A DNA stretch of 64,000 bases from Aureimonas endophytica (GCF_014642635.1 NZ_BMIQ01000002.1:558001-622000); one strand, 5' to 3'; shown: positions 7,770-17,586, counted from the stretch's first letter. The notes: generated from the sequence alone by a model not told the origin. Made by a program: numbers and translations.

Positions 7770-9773
7770 ATGCTCGGCAAACTCTCCTGGGATGCCATCC
7801 CGTTCCATGAGCCCATCCCGCTCATCACGTCCGGCCTCGTCGGCCTCATCGGCGCGGCGATCCTCGCCTGGATCGTGCTGAAGGGGCACTTGCCCTATCT
7901 CTGGCGCGAGTGGATCACCTCGGTCGACCACAAGCGCATCGGCATCATGTACATCATCATGGCGATGGTCATGCTGCTGCGCGGCTTCGCCGACGCCATC
8001 ATGATGCGCACGCAGCAGGCCGTCGCCTACGACGCGCCCGGCTATCTGCCGCCCGACCATTACGATCAGATCTTCTCCGCCCACGGGACGATCATGATCT
8101 TCTTCGTCGCCATGCCCTTCGTCATCGGCCTGATGAACTACGTCCTGCCGCTGCAACTCGGCGTGCGCGACGTGGCTTTCCCGACCTTCAACTCGGTGTC
8201 CTTCTGGCTCACCGCCTCGGGCGCGCTGCTGATCAACGTCTCGCTGGTCATCGGCGAGTTCTCGCGCGCCACCTGGCTCGCCTATCCGCCGCTCTCGGAG
8301 CTGAAGTTCTCGCCGGGCGTCGGCGTCGACTACTATCTCTGGGCCCTGCAGATCTCGGGTCTCGGCACGCTGATGTCGGGCGTCAACCTCGTCACCACCA
8401 TCCTGAAGATGCGCGCGCCGGGCATGACCTATACGCGCATGCCGATCTTCTGCTGGACCTCGCTCGCCTCCAACCTCCTGATCGTCGCGGCCTTCCCGAT
8501 CCTGACCGCCACGCTCGCGATGCTCATCCTCGACCGCTACCTCGACTTCCATTTCTTCACGAATGACGGCGGCGGCAACATGATGCTCTACATGAACCTC
8601 ATCTGGGCATGGGGGCATCCGGAGGTCTACATCCTCATCCTGCCGATCTTCGGCGTCTTCTCGGAAGTCATCTCGACCTTCTCCGGCAAGCCGCTCTTCG
8701 GCTACCGCTCGATGATCGCCGCCACGATGGTGATCTGCATCCTCTCCTTCATGGTCTGGCTGCACCACTTCTTCACCATGGGCGCCGGCGCCAACGTGAA
8801 CGCGATCTTCGGCATCATGTCGATGGTCATCGCCGTGCCGACGGGCGTGAAGGTCTTCAACTGGCTCTTTACCATGTATGGCGGGCGCATCCGCTACACG
8901 ACGCCGATGCTCTGGTCGGTGGCCTTCATCATCACCTTCACCATCGGCGGCATCACCGGCGTGCTCCTCGCCATCCCGCCGGTCGACTTCGTGGTGCACA
9001 ACTCGCTGTTCCTGGTCGCGCATTTCCACAACGTGATCATCGGCGGCGTGCTCTTCGGCGCCTTCGCCGGCTATACCTACTGGTTCCCGAAGGCCTTCGG
9101 CTTCAAGCTCGACGAGCGGCTCGGCCGCTACGCCTTCTGGTGCTGGGTGATCGGCTTCTACCTCGCCTTCATGCCGCTCTACGTGGTCGGCCTGATGGGC
9201 ATGACGCGCCGCATGCAGCATTTCGACGTCGCCGCCTGGTATCCCTGGATCCTCGTCGCGGGCGTCGGCGCCTTCGTCATCCTCGCCGGCATCGGCTTCC
9301 AGGTGCTGCAGCTCGTCTATTCCATCCGCCATCGCGAGAAGCTGCGCGACATCTCGGGCGATCCCTGGGACGGCCGCACGCTGGAATGGATCACGACCTC
9401 GCCGCCCCCGGTCTTCAACTTCGCGTCCATGCCGGACGTGCGGGGCGAGGAGGTCTATTGGGGCATGAAGCAGGCCGCGATCACGCAGGCGCAGCTCTCG
9501 CAGATGCCGAAATACGAGCATATCGAGATGCCGCGGAACTCGCCGACGGGCTTCGTCTCGGCGGTCTTCTCGACCATGGTCGGCTTCGCGATGATCTGGC
9601 ACATCTGGTGGATGGTCATCGTCGGCCTGATCGGTGCCTTCGGCGTGTTCGTGGTCTTCGCCTGGCGCGATCACGACGAGTATGAAATCCCGGCCGAGGA
9701 GGTGGAACGGCAGGACGCCGAGCGTCGCCGGCAGAAGGCCGCCCTCCTGATCCGCGAAGGGGTGAAGGCATGA
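7770..9773 (+). CDS. cyoB: Cytochrome bo3 ubiquinol oxidase subunit I
   Basis: The 667-residue catalytic subunit holds heme b, heme o3 and CuB. Visible residues include the CuB His and cross-linked Tyr in [11 protein letters not shown], the CuB His pair in WLHHFFTMG, and the heme-ligand His residues in [12 protein letters not shown]. Quinol-site residues known from E. coli are also present: the Arg/Asp pair in [10 protein letters not shown] and the His/Gln pair in PDHYDQIF. Together these indicate a quinol oxidase that reduces O2 to water and pumps protons at the inner membrane. It lies 5 bases after cyoA and overlaps cyoC by 4. Confidence 0.97.
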   Translation: MLGKLSWDAIPFHEPIPLITSGLVGLIGAAILAWIVLKGHLPYLWREWITSVDHKRIGIMYIIMAMVMLLRGFADAIMMRTQQAVAYDAPGYLPPDHYDQIFSAHGTIMIFFVAMPFVIGLMNYVLPLQLGVRDVAFPTFNSVSFWLTASGALLINVSLVIGEFSRATWLAYPPLSELKFSPGVGVDYYLWALQISGLGTLMSGVNLVTTILKMRAPGMTYTRMPIFCWTSLASNLLIVAAFPILTATLAMLILDRYLDFHFFTNDGGGNMMLYMNLIWAWGHPEVYILILPIFGVFSEVISTFSGKPLFGYRSMIAATMVICILSFMVWLHHFFTMGAGANVNAIFGIMSMVIAVPTGVKVFNWLFTMYGGRIRYTTPMLWSVAFIITFTIGGITGVLLAIPPVDFVVHNSLFLVAHFHNVIIGGVLFGAFAGYTYWFPKAFGFKLDERLGRYAFWCWVIGFYLAFMPLYVVGLMGMTRRMQHFDVAAWYPWILVAGVGAFVILAGIGFQVLQLVYSIRHREKLRDISGDPWDGRTLEWITTSPPPVFNFASMPDVRGEEVYWGMKQAAITQAQLSQMPKYEHIEMPRNSPTGFVSAVFSTMVGFAMIWHIWWMVIVGLIGAFGVFVVFAWRDHDEYEIPAEEVERQDAERRRQKAALLIREGVKA

Positions 9774-10474
9774 GCCACGCAGCCATTGGCAATCCCGCCG
9801 ACCCGTACATGCTGGGGCACGGCTCGCACGACGCGAGCCGGCACGGCGACCCGCACAATGTCGGGCATGGCGGCGAGTCGGACGCGCCGGGCCATGGCGC
9901 CGGCGGCCCGGCGCCCAAGCGCATCATCGTCGGCTACGGCTTCTGGATCTTCCTCCTCTCCGACATCATCATGTTCTCGGCCTTCTTCGCGGCCTATGCC
10001 GTGCTGAGGGACGCGACGGATGGCGGCCCGACGGGGCGCGAGCTCTTCGACCTGCCCTTCGTGGCGGTCGAGACGGCGCTTCTGCTCCTGTCGAGCTTCT
10101 TCTGCGGCATGGCGGGCCTCGCCATGGCCCAGAAGAACCATCTCTGGTTCCAGCTGATGATGGCGGTGACCTTCGTCTTCGGCGCCGGCTTCCTCGCGAT
10201 GGAAATCTACGAATTCCACCATCTGGTGGAAAGCGGCGCGGGGCCGTCGCGCAGCGCCTTCCTGTCGGCCTTCTTCGCGCTGGTCGGCTGCCATGGCGTC
10301 CACGTCGCGGGCGGCAGCCTCTGGCTGCTCACCATGATGGCGCAGATCTTCGTCAAGGGCTTCAACCAGAACATGGAGCGGCGCTTCCTCTGCTTCAGCC
10401 TGTTCTGGCACGCGCTGGACATCATCTGGGTCGCCGTCTTCTCCATCGTCTATCTCATGGGAGCCGGGGCATGA
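9770..10474 (+). CDS. cyoC: Cytochrome bo3 ubiquinol oxidase subunit III
   Basis: This 234-residue subunit III of the heme-copper oxidase family has five membrane helices after a His/Gly-rich N-terminal tail of about 50 residues. Typical segments are [21 protein letters not shown] and [15 protein letters not shown]. It stabilises the oxidase complex and carries no redox centre. Its start overlaps the cyoB stop (ATGA) and its end overlaps cyoD by 4 bases, so the genes are translationally coupled. Confidence 0.96.
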   Translation: MSHAAIGNPADPYMLGHGSHDASRHGDPHNVGHGGESDAPGHGAGGPAPKRIIVGYGFWIFLLSDIIMFSAFFAAYAVLRDATDGGPTGRELFDLPFVAVETALLLLSSFFCGMAGLAMAQKNHLWFQLMMAVTFVFGAGFLAMEIYEFHHLVESGAGPSRSAFLSAFFALVGCHGVHVAGGSLWLLTMMAQIFVKGFNQNMERRFLCFSLFWHALDIIWVAVFSIVYLMGAGA

Positions 10475-10884
10475 ACACCTCGACCACCTCCGAATACGAT
10501 CCGCACGGCAAGGATGTCGCGCCGGGCGACGACAGCGCCGAACACGGCTCGCTGCGCGACGGCATCGTCAACTACGTCATCGGCCTCGCCTTCGCCGGCA
10601 TCCTCACCACCGCCTCCTTCCTGGTGGCGGGCTCCGGCTCGATCTACGGGCCGGGCGTCCCGGTGGCGATCCTGGTGCTGGCGGTGGCGCAGATGGGCGT
10701 CCATCTCGTGTTCTTCCTCCACATCACCACCGGGCCGGACAACACCAACAACGTCCTGGCGCTCGCCTTCGGCGTGCTGATCGTCGTACTGATCGTCGCC
10801 GGCTCGCTCTGGATCATGGCGAACCTGCACCAGAACATGGTGCCGGCGAACCCGATGGGCGCGATCTACAACGCCCCGCTCTGA
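10471..10884 (+). CDS. cyoD: Cytochrome bo3 ubiquinol oxidase subunit IV
   Basis: The 137-residue subunit IV has a soluble N-terminal tail and three membrane helices (YVIGLAFAGILTTASFLV; VAILVLAVAQMGVHLVFFLH; LALAFGVLIVVLIVAGSLWI). The AQMGVHLVFFLHI block is characteristic of CyoD. It assists CuB loading and assembly. It ends the operon; no cyoE heme O synthase gene follows here, so heme O must be supplied by a gene elsewhere. Confidence 0.95.
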   Translation: MNTSTTSEYDPHGKDVAPGDDSAEHGSLRDGIVNYVIGLAFAGILTTASFLVAGSGSIYGPGVPVAILVLAVAQMGVHLVFFLHITTGPDNTNNVLALAFGVLIVVLIVAGSLWIMANLHQNMVPANPMGAIYNAPL

Positions 10885-10888
10885 GACT

Positions 10889-10917
10889 CGGACGGCCCGC
10901 CTCGCGCGGGCCGTCCG
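10889..10917 (+). terminator. Strong hairpin after cyoD
   Basis: A perfect 12-bp stem (10889–10900 with 10906–10917) encloses a 5-base loop five bases beyond the cyoD stop. No T-tract follows, so it may act mainly as a 3'-end stabiliser or a weak terminator. Confidence 0.55.
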
Positions 10918-11087
10918 CCGTGACGATCCGGCGCATGGCGGCGCCGGGCCGTCCTCCTAGCTTTCGGCCGGTCCGCAACGGAGCGTAACCCGGTCTTGAT
11001 CCCGCTTCATCCCCTTGCCGCCGCCTGGCGGCGGCGTCCCTGTCGCGAATGCCGCCTCGCCCGCCTCGCCGGCCGGCCCGCTCGCCG

Positions 11088-12896
11088 ATGAAGCCCTATC
11101 CCCGCACGGGCGAGATGCCCGACCGCCGGCGCCTCGCCGGCCTGCCGCTGGAATCCTATGCCGCGCTCGGCGATGGCCGTTCCGTCGCGCTCAGCGGCGC
11201 CGATGGCTCCATCGACTGGTGGTGCGTGCCGAACATGGATTCGCCGCCGCTCTTCGACCGCCTCCTCGCCGAGGAGAGCGGCGGCTGCTTCATCGTCGCG
11301 CCGCGCCAGCCCTTCACCGTCGCGCGCGGCTACCGGCCCGGCAGCAATGTCTTCGAGACGGTCTTCACCACGGCGACCGGCCGGGCGAAGCTGACGGAAT
11401 CGATGAATTCCGGCCATGCCGGGCGCCTGCCCTGGTGCGAGCTGGCCCGCCGGATCGAAGGACTGGACGGAACCGTCGATTTCGAGCTGCGCCTCGTCTT
11501 CGGCACGCGCGCCGACACGATCTGCCCCTTCCTCGCGCGCAACGACAATGCGACGACCTTCAATGCCGGCGAGGTGACCGGCCTTCTTCGCCATAGCGAC
11601 GGCGTCACGCTCGATTTCGAGGACGATCTGGAGATCCGGGGGTCCTTCACTTTGCGGCCCGGCGATCGCGAGACGGTGGCGATCATCGCCGGCGAGAACG
11701 AGCCGCTGATCGCCGCGAGTGTCGAGGAGATCGACCGTCGCATCGACATCGCCGATGCCGAATGGCGGCAATGGTCGGACGATATCGGCTATAGCGGCAA
11801 GTTCGGCGAGGCGGTGAACCGCAGCGCGCTGGCGCTGAAGCTGCTTCTCTATTCGCCAAGCGGTGCCATCGCCGCCGCCGCGACCACCTCGCTGCCGGAG
11901 GGCTTCGGCTCGGGCAAGAACTACGACTATCGCTATGCCTGGGTGCGCGACGCCTCCTATACGATCAAGGCCTTCCTGCGCATCGGCGCCAAGGCGGAGG
12001 CGAAGGCCGCCTTCTCCTGGCTGATCAAGTGCCTCGACACCCATGGGCCGCATGTCTGCTACGACCTGCAGGGCGGGCTCGCCGAGGACGTGCGCGAATA
12101 CGACCTGCCGGGCTATCGCGGCGAGCGGCCGGTGGTCGCCGGCAACCAGGCGGCCAAGCAGCACCAGCACGGCATCTTCGGCGACATCTTCGAAACGGCG
12201 GCGCGCTTCGTCGGCAATGGCCATATTCTCGACCGGCGCAGCGGCGCGGTGCTGGCGAGCCTCGCCGATCTCGCCGTCGAGAGCTGGCGCACGAAGGATT
12301 CCGGCATCTGGGAGCTTTCGGAACTCCGCGATTACACGATGTCGAAGATCTCCGCCTGGCAGGGCTTGGCGCGGGCGGTGGAACTCGCCGATGGCGGCCA
12401 TATCCCCGCGACCTGCCGCGATCGCTGGGCACGCGGCCGCGACCGCATCGCCGCCTGGATCGACGCCAATTGCTGGTCGGAGGCGAAGCAGTCCTATGTT
12501 TTCCATCCGGGCTGCGACACGATCGACGCGTCGCTCGCGCTCGCCGTCCGCTTCGGCTTCGACGGCCGCGACCGCCTGGAGAAGACGATCCGGGCGATCG
12601 ACCGCGAGCTCGGCGCCGGGCCGTTCCATTACCGCTATGGCGGCGTCGAGAACGACGAGGGCTGCTTCCTCGCCTGCACCTTCTGGGTGCTGGAAGGACT
12701 GGCGCTGCTCGGCCATCGCGATGAGGCCGAACGGCGCTTCGCCGAGGTGCTGGCGGCGCTCGACACGGGCTGTGGCATCTATGCCGAGATGGTGGCGCCG
12801 GACAGCGGCACCTATCTCGGCAACTTGCCGCAGGGCCTGACGCATCTCGCCCTGATCCAGACGGCCGCGACGCTGTCCGGGCAGGCTTTGAGCTGA
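11088..12896 (+). CDS. Glycoside hydrolase family 15 protein (glucoamylase/trehalase type)
   Basis: The ~602-residue protein has an N-terminal beta-sandwich domain beginning with the hallmark block DGSIDWWCVPNMDSP, and a C-terminal (alpha/alpha)6 barrel. Barrel signatures are YDYRYAWVRDASYT (substrate-binding Arg/Asp), DSGIWELSE (first catalytic Glu), DEGCFLACTFWV (second acid region) and YLGNLPQGLTHLALI. Family members hydrolyse alpha-glucosidic bonds of starch fragments, glycogen or trehalose. No signal peptide is evident, so it probably acts in the cytoplasm. The start is uncertain: ATG codons at 11049 and 11088 are both in frame and neither has a clear Shine-Dalgarno. It is convergent with glcE, 21 bases away. 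Confidence 0.85.
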   Translation: MKPYPRTGEMPDRRRLAGLPLESYAALGDGRSVALSGADGSIDWWCVPNMDSPPLFDRLLAEESGGCFIVAPRQPFTVARGYRPGSNVFETVFTTATGRAKLTESMNSGHAGRLPWCELARRIEGLDGTVDFELRLVFGTRADTICPFLARNDNATTFNAGEVTGLLRHSDGVTLDFEDDLEIRGSFTLRPGDRETVAIIAGENEPLIAASVEEIDRRIDIADAEWRQWSDDIGYSGKFGEAVNRSALALKLLLYSPSGAIAAAATTSLPEGFGSGKNYDYRYAWVRDASYTIKAFLRIGAKAEAKAAFSWLIKCLDTHGPHVCYDLQGGLAEDVREYDLPGYRGERPVVAGNQAAKQHQHGIFGDIFETAARFVGNGHILDRRSGAVLASLADLAVESWRTKDSGIWELSELRDYTMSKISAWQGLARAVELADGGHIPATCRDRWARGRDRIAAWIDANCWSEAKQSYVFHPGCDTIDASLALAVRFGFDGRDRLEKTIRAIDRELGAGPFHYRYGGVENDEGCFLACTFWVLEGLALLGHRDEAERRFAEVLAALDTGCGIYAEMVAPDSGTYLGNLPQGLTHLALIQTAATLSGQALS

Positions 12897-12917
12897 GGCG
12901 GGTTTCGCGCCTTCCGC

Positions 12918-14147
12918 CTACATCCGGCCCGGATTGAGGATGCCCTTCGGATCGAACTGCGCCTTCAGACGCGCCGAAAGCGCGGCAAGGGCGGGGGCCT
13001 GCGGCTGGAACACCGGCACGGCCGCCCGGACGCTCGTCGGCGCGCGCACCAGCGTCGCATGGCCGCCGCCGTGCTGCGCCACGATCGCGCGGATGGTGTC
13101 GGCCTCCGGCTCGCCGTCGAGGCGCAGCCAGACGAGCCCGCCCTGCCAGTCGTAGAAGGCCTCGGCCGCCATCCGCATGCGGATCGCCATCACGATGGCG
13201 GGCGCGCGCGTCGGCGTCACCGACAGGCGCCAGACCGGGCGTTCGGTGCCGTCGGCGAAGGGGCGCGCGTCGCGGATGTCGCGCCAGAGCGCCGCCGAGG
13301 CCTCCGCCTCGTACCGCTCCAGCCGCGCGACGCGGGACAGGGCCGGGCCGAGCGTCGAAGCGCGGGCCGCGACCGAGGGGCCGAAGCCCTCCAGCCGGAT
13401 CAGCGTCGCCGGCTCGTCGCCGAGCGCGCCGCCCGCCACGCGGCCGGCGACATAGGCCGGTAGATGCCCCGCGCCCGAGACCTCCGCCGGAGAGCCCATG
13501 GCCGCCGCCATCGCGCCCGCCGCCGCATCCTCTTCCAACCCGCGCAGCACCAGCGTCACTTCCGTTTCCGCCCGGGGCAGGACCTTGAAGGTCACCTCGG
13601 TGAGGACGGCGAGCGTGCCATGCGAGCCGGCCATGCCCTTCGACAGGTCGTAGCCCGTGACGTTCTTCACGACGCGCCCGCCGGAGGCGAAGGCTTCGCC
13701 CCGGCCGGACACGGCCTTGACGCCGAGGACATGGTCGCGCGCCGCGCCTTTCGCGATGCGGCGCGGGCCGGCGAGATTGCAGGCGAGGAGGCCGCCGATC
13801 GTGCCGAGACCGGGGGAACGGCCGTGCAGCGGGCCGTAGTCGATCGGCTCGAAGTCGAAGCGCTGGCGGTTCTCGCCGAGCAGCGCCTCGATCTCGGCGA
13901 GCGGCGTGCCCGCCTTCGCCGACAGCACCAGTTCCTCCGGCTCGTAGAGTGTGACGCCGGCGAGCCCGCCGAGCGACAGCGTCCGCGCGGCCTGGACGGG
14001 ACGGCCGAGCCCGGCCTTCGACCCAGTGCCCTCGATGGCGAGCGGCGCTTCGTCGCGAAGTGCGTCCTGCACGAGGTCCACCACGTCCGCCGCAGAGGAA
14101 GGACGGAGCGGCGTCGAACCGGCCGGCAGGGTTACGGCAATGCTCAT
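12918..14147 (-). CDS. glcE: Glycolate oxidase subunit GlcE (FAD-binding)
   Basis: The 409-residue protein is an FAD-binding PCMH-type protein. Motifs in order: IEGTGSKAGLGRP (~38–50), LSAKAGTPLAEIE (~75–87), GLGTIGGLLACNLAGPRR (FAD contacts, ~112–129), GRVVKNVTGYDLSKGMAGSHGTLAVLTEVTFK (a block from ~156), and a C-terminal KAQFDPKGILNPGRM typical of this family. With GlcD and the Fe-S subunit GlcF it oxidises glycolate to glyoxylate. Its ATG overlaps the stop of the Uma2-family gene by 4 bases. No glcF gene is found in this window, although it commonly follows glcE. Confidence 0.92.
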   Translation of the reverse strand: MSIAVTLPAGSTPLRPSSAADVVDLVQDALRDEAPLAIEGTGSKAGLGRPVQAARTLSLGGLAGVTLYEPEELVLSAKAGTPLAEIEALLGENRQRFDFEPIDYGPLHGRSPGLGTIGGLLACNLAGPRRIAKGAARDHVLGVKAVSGRGEAFASGGRVVKNVTGYDLSKGMAGSHGTLAVLTEVTFKVLPRAETEVTLVLRGLEEDAAAGAMAAAMGSPAEVSGAGHLPAYVAGRVAGGALGDEPATLIRLEGFGPSVAARASTLGPALSRVARLERYEAEASAALWRDIRDARPFADGTERPVWRLSVTPTRAPAIVMAIRMRMAAEAFYDWQGGLVWLRLDGEPEADTIRAIVAQHGGGHATLVRAPTSVRAAVPVFQPQAPALAALSARLKAQFDPKGILNPGRM

Positions 14148-14737
14148 CGAACGGGAGTGCCCTTATAGAGGTCGCCGAGCCGGCGATCGAAACCGAATTC
14201 CGGCAGGGCGATCCGGTCCTCGATCGACCGGAAGACACGGCCGCGCCAGCCATCGGCCCGCGACCAGACCTCGGCACAGGCTTCCGTCTGATGAAGGATC
14301 AGGACGTGGAGGCAGTCCGGGGCCCGGGCATAGAGCTCGCGCTTGCGGCCGATCATTTCCGACGTGTTCGACGGCGACAGAACTTCGGCGGCGAGATGGA
14401 AGTCCCGAGCATAGTGGACCCTCTCGACGGAGCCGCCGACGACGGCGACATCCGCGATCGGCCGGAAATCGTCCAGCCCCTCGATCATCAGGCCGATCTC
14501 GATCATCGCGAAGAGATCGTGCCCTGCGCCTTCGAGCGCATCGTTCAGATGCCGGGCCAAGTTCAGCGAGATGCGCTGATGCACGAGGGTCGGCGGATTC
14601 ATCATCAGGAAAGGTCTTCCATCGATCAGCTGCCACCGCTCTTCGTCCGGGCGATCCTCGATCGTCGCCTGGAACGTCTCCGCCGACAGTCGGGCGGCCG
14701 GCCATCGCAACGCGGGTTCGGGGAGAGCGCTCATCAC
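14144..14737 (-). CDS. Uma2 family endonuclease-like protein (DUF820)
   Basis: The 197-residue protein matches the Uma2/DUF820 restriction-endonuclease-like fold. It contains WQLIDGRPFLMMNPPTLVHQ (about 35–54), a D-x-AVVGGS segment (~96–102), LAAEVLSPSN (E of the nuclease-like core, ~116–125) and YARAPDCLHVLIL (~136–148). These proteins are widespread in multiple copies, especially in cyanobacteria; their function is poorly known, and nuclease activity is inferred from the fold. It lies between glcD (9 bases) and glcE (4-base overlap), so it is apparently co-translated with glycolate oxidase, an odd place for it. Two Met codons in a row make the start ambiguous by one codon. Confidence 0.85.
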   Translation of the reverse strand: MMSALPEPALRWPAARLSAETFQATIEDRPDEERWQLIDGRPFLMMNPPTLVHQRISLNLARHLNDALEGAGHDLFAMIEIGLMIEGLDDFRPIADVAVVGGSVERVHYARDFHLAAEVLSPSNTSEMIGRKRELYARAPDCLHVLILHQTEACAEVWSRADGWRGRVFRSIEDRIALPEFGFDRRLGDLYKGTPVR

Positions 14738-14746
14738 GATGCCTTT

Positions 14747-16240
14747 TCAGAACCTCGGCAGTTCGGGGAAGGGCAGGGCACCCTTGTGCACCTGGAGCCG
14801 CCCCAGCTCGGCGCAGCGGTGCAGCACCGGGAAGACCTTGCCGGGATTGAGGAGGTGCTTCTCGTCGAAGGCGCATTTCACCCGCTGCTGGTGGCGCAGG
14901 TCGTCCTCGGAAAAGACCTCCGTCATCAGGTCGCGCTTCTCGATACCGACGCCGTGCTCGCCGGTAAGGACCCCGCCGACCTCGACGCAGAGCCGCAGGA
15001 TGTCGGCGCCGAAGGCCTCGGCGCGCTCGAACTCGTCGTCCCGCGCCGCGTCGTAGAGGATCAGCGGGTGGAGGTTGCCGTCGCCGGCATGGAAGACATT
15101 GGCGACGCCCAGCCGATGCTTTTCCGACAGCGCCTTCATGCCGGACAGGACGCGCGGCAGCTCCTTCCTCGGAATGGTGCCGTCCATGCAGAGATAGTCG
15201 GCCGAGATGCGGCCGACGGCCGGGAAGGCCGCCTTGCGCCCGGCCCAGAACAGGGCGCGCTCCTCCTCGCTGCGCGAGATGCGGCATTCGGTGGCGCCAT
15301 GGGCGAGCGCGATGGCCTCGACCTCCGACAGGAGGAAGTCGACCTCCGCCTGCGGCCCGTCGAGCTCGACGATCAGCAGCGCCTCGACGTCGCGCGGATA
15401 GCCGGCATGGACGAAATCCTCGGCGGCGAGGATCGCCGGCCGGTCCATCATCTCCATTCCGGCGGGGATGATGCCCTTGGCGATGATCGCGGCGACGCAG
15501 GCGCCCGCCGCCTCGCTGGTCGGAAAGCCGATCAGCACGGCCCGCGCCGTTTCCGGCGACTGGAGGATACGCACCGTCACCTCGGTCACGACGCCGAGCA
15601 GCCCTTCCGAACCGGTGAGGAGGCCGAGAAGGTCGTAGCCCTCCGCGTCGAGATGCTTGCCGCCGAGCCGGATCACCTCGCCCGCCATGGTGACGAACTC
15701 GACGCCGAGCACGTTGTTGGCGGTGAGGCCGTATTTCAGGCAGTGCACGCCGCCGGAATTTTCCGCGACATTGCCGCCGATCGAGCAGGCGATCTGCGAG
15801 GAGGGATCGGGCGCGTAGTAGAAGCGCTGATGCTCCACCGCGCGGGTGATGCCGAGATTGGTGACGCCCGGCTGCACCACGGCGCAGCGATTGTCGAAAT
15901 CGATCTCCAGGATGCGGCTGAACTTCGACATCACCAGAAGCACGCCGTCGGCGAGCGGCAGCGCGCCGCCGGACAGCGAGGTGCCCGAGCCGCGCGGCAC
16001 GACGGGGATGTTCTCCTGGTGGCAGTAGCGCAGGACGGCGGCGACCTCGGCCACCGTTTCCGGCAGCACCACGGCGAGCGGCAGCTGCCGATAGGCGGTG
16101 AGCCCGTCGGTCTCGAAGACGCGCATGGCGGCGGGCGCGGAAACGGTGCCTTCGCCCGGCACGATCGCCCGCAGGGCTTCCACCACCGCCTCGCGCCGCG
16201 CGAGGATCGCCTCGTCCGGCTTCGGCATCAGGATGGCCAT
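14747..16240 (-). CDS. glcD: Glycolate oxidase subunit GlcD (FAD-linked oxidase)
   Basis: This 497-residue FAD-linked oxidase has an N-terminal PCMH FAD domain (VVPRGSGTSLSGGALPLADG; VVQPGVTNLGI; CSIGGNVAENSGGVHCLKYG) and a C-terminal substrate domain ending with VFHAGDGNLHPLI and LTGEHGVGIEKR, the His-rich D-2-hydroxyacid dehydrogenase signature. It oxidises glycolate (or D-lactate) to the 2-oxoacid. The ATG at 16240 is chosen because GGGAGGACGAAAC sits just before it; the frame is open 78 codons further but that part is not conserved. It is divergent from the GFA gene. Confidence 0.94.
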   Translation of the reverse strand: MAILMPKPDEAILARREAVVEALRAIVPGEGTVSAPAAMRVFETDGLTAYRQLPLAVVLPETVAEVAAVLRYCHQENIPVVPRGSGTSLSGGALPLADGVLLVMSKFSRILEIDFDNRCAVVQPGVTNLGITRAVEHQRFYYAPDPSSQIACSIGGNVAENSGGVHCLKYGLTANNVLGVEFVTMAGEVIRLGGKHLDAEGYDLLGLLTGSEGLLGVVTEVTVRILQSPETARAVLIGFPTSEAAGACVAAIIAKGIIPAGMEMMDRPAILAAEDFVHAGYPRDVEALLIVELDGPQAEVDFLLSEVEAIALAHGATECRISRSEEERALFWAGRKAAFPAVGRISADYLCMDGTIPRKELPRVLSGMKALSEKHRLGVANVFHAGDGNLHPLILYDAARDDEFERAEAFGADILRLCVEVGGVLTGEHGVGIEKRDLMTEVFSEDDLRHQQRVKCAFDEKHLLNPGKVFPVLHRCAELGRLQVHKGALPFPELPRF

Positions 16241-16333
16241 GTTTCGTCCTCCCTGTTCCTCTCGGCCGGAACCTATGAACTGCGGTGGGCGATGTCCATC
16301 GCGCAAGCTGGCTCCATCCCCTCCCGAAGCTGC

Positions 16334-16339
16334 TATATT
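16334..16339 (+). promoter_or_regulatory. Possible −10 box for the GFA gene
   Basis: TATATT preceded by TGC (an extended −10 form) stands out in this GC-rich intergenic region, 38 bases before the ATG. No good −35 hexamer is visible, so this is tentative. Confidence 0.3.
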
Positions 16340-16376
16340 GCGCCGCGGCCGGGATCGGCGCGGCCCGGAGATCGCC

Positions 16377-16850
16377 ATGTCTCTGTCTCTTCCCCTCGAA
16401 GGCGGCTGCCGCTGCGGCGCGGTGCGGTTTCGCGCCGCCGCGCCGCCGATGCTGACCATGGCCTGCCATTGCACCGGCTGCCAGCGGATGACGGCGAGCG
16501 CCTATTCGCTGAGCGCCGCCTTTCCGAGCGAGGCTTTCGCGGTGATCGCGGGCGAGCCGGTGCCGGGCGGGCTGAAGCGCGCCGATATCCACCATTTCTT
16601 CTGCCCCTCCTGCCTGTCCTGGCTGTTCACGCAGCTCGAAGGCGTCGACAGCTTCGTCAATGTCCGCGCGCCGCTCTTCGACGACACGTCCTGGTTCTCG
16701 CCCTTCATCGAGACCTGGACGGCGGAGAAACTGCCCTTCGCCTCGGTGCCGGCGGTCCACAGCTTCGCGGCGCTGCCGGCGATGGCGGATTACGAAGGGC
16801 TGGTGCGCGCCTATGGCGAATGGGCGGGCGCGGCATCGTCGCCCGGCTGA
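16377..16850 (+). CDS. GFA family protein (glutathione-dependent formaldehyde-activating fold)
   Basis: The 157-residue protein has the zinc-binding cysteine pattern of the GFA/CENP-V fold: GGCRCGAVRF (about 9–18), CHCTGCQR (about 31–38) and CPSC (about 79–82). Family members include S-(hydroxymethyl)glutathione synthase, but most bacterial GFA paralogs have no assigned substrate, so this one should not be called Gfa. The start is the ATG directly before MSLSLPLEGG; the frame extends upstream over the glcD leader without conservation. Confidence 0.85.
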   Translation: MSLSLPLEGGCRCGAVRFRAAAPPMLTMACHCTGCQRMTASAYSLSAAFPSEAFAVIAGEPVPGGLKRADIHHFFCPSCLSWLFTQLEGVDSFVNVRAPLFDDTSWFSPFIETWTAEKLPFASVPAVHSFAALPAMADYEGLVRAYGEWAGAASSPG

Positions 16851-16944
16851 GGCGGTTCCGCGCCGGAACGCGGTGAGATCGTGCTGGACGGCGGCGCGGC
16901 CGCATGGCTTGCTGCGGATGTCGCACAACCGAAAGTGACGCTCC

Positions 16945-17586
16945 ATGCCGGTTCCGCTCGATCACTTCCTCGCCTTCGCCCTGTCCAGCCTGGTGCTAGT
17001 CGCCATTCCGGGACCGACCATCGTGATGGTCGTCAGCGAGGCGCTCGCCCATGGGCGGCGCATCGCGCTGGCCAGCGTCCTCGGCGTCGCGCTCGGCGAT
17101 CTCCTGGCCGCCAGCCTGTCGCTGGTCGGCGTCGGCACCGTGCTCGCCGCCTCCGGCCTCGCCTTCACGCTGCTGAAATGGCTGGGCGCGGCCTATCTCG
17201 TCTTCATCGGCCTCAAGATGTGGCGGGCGCCGGCGCCGGACTTCGCGCCACCCGAAACCGGATCGGTGCAGGTCGCCTCGCGCCGCATCTTCCGCGATTC
17301 CTTCCTCGTCACGCTGTTCAATCCGAAGGGCATCGTGTTCTTCATGGCCTTCGTGCCGCAGTTCATCTCGGCCGAGAGGGCGTTCGCGCCGCAGGCCGCG
17401 CAGCTCGTCGCGACATTCGTCGTGATCGGCATGGTCAATGCCTTCGCCTATGCCACGCTCGCCTCCGGCGCGCGCCGTCTCGTGCGGCGGCCACGCGTCC
17501 TCAAGGCGGCGACGCGCACCGGCGCCGGCTTCCTGATCGGCGCCGGCATCGCCTCGCTCTTCGTTCGCCGCGCCGCCGCTGCCTGA
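16945..17586 (+). CDS. LysE/RhtB family amino-acid exporter
   Basis: The 213-residue protein has about six membrane helices and the family signature PGPTIVMVVSEALAHGRRIA (about 24–43), followed by GVALGDLLAA and KWLGAAYLVFIGLKMWRA. It also has the conserved FNPKGIVFFMAFVPQFI block around residues 121–137. Such exporters remove amino acids such as lysine, threonine or homoserine lactones; the substrate cannot be predicted. It appears monocistronic. Confidence 0.9.
   Translation: MPVPLDHFLAFALSSLVLVAIPGPTIVMVVSEALAHGRRIALASVLGVALGDLLAASLSLVGVGTVLAASGLAFTLLKWLGAAYLVFIGLKMWRAPAPDFAPPETGSVQVASRRIFRDSFLVTLFNPKGIVFFMAFVPQFISAERAFAPQAAQLVATFVVIGMVNAFAYATLASGARRLVRRPRVLKAATRTGAGFLIGAGIASLFVRRAAAA

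Noticed and set aside
7650-9674. 674-codon minus-strand frame opposite cyoB
   Set aside because: Composition rich in Asp/His/Arg with no domains, a typical antisense shadow of a GC-rich membrane-protein gene.
10885-11087. Small gene between cyoD and the GH15 gene
   Set aside because: Only a hairpin and GC-rich spacer; no frame with a start, Shine-Dalgarno and sensible composition.
14163-16946. Very long minus-strand frame (927 codons) overlapping glcD and the GFA gene
   Set aside because: It is the shifted frame of glcD; no motifs, whereas glcD has all family motifs.
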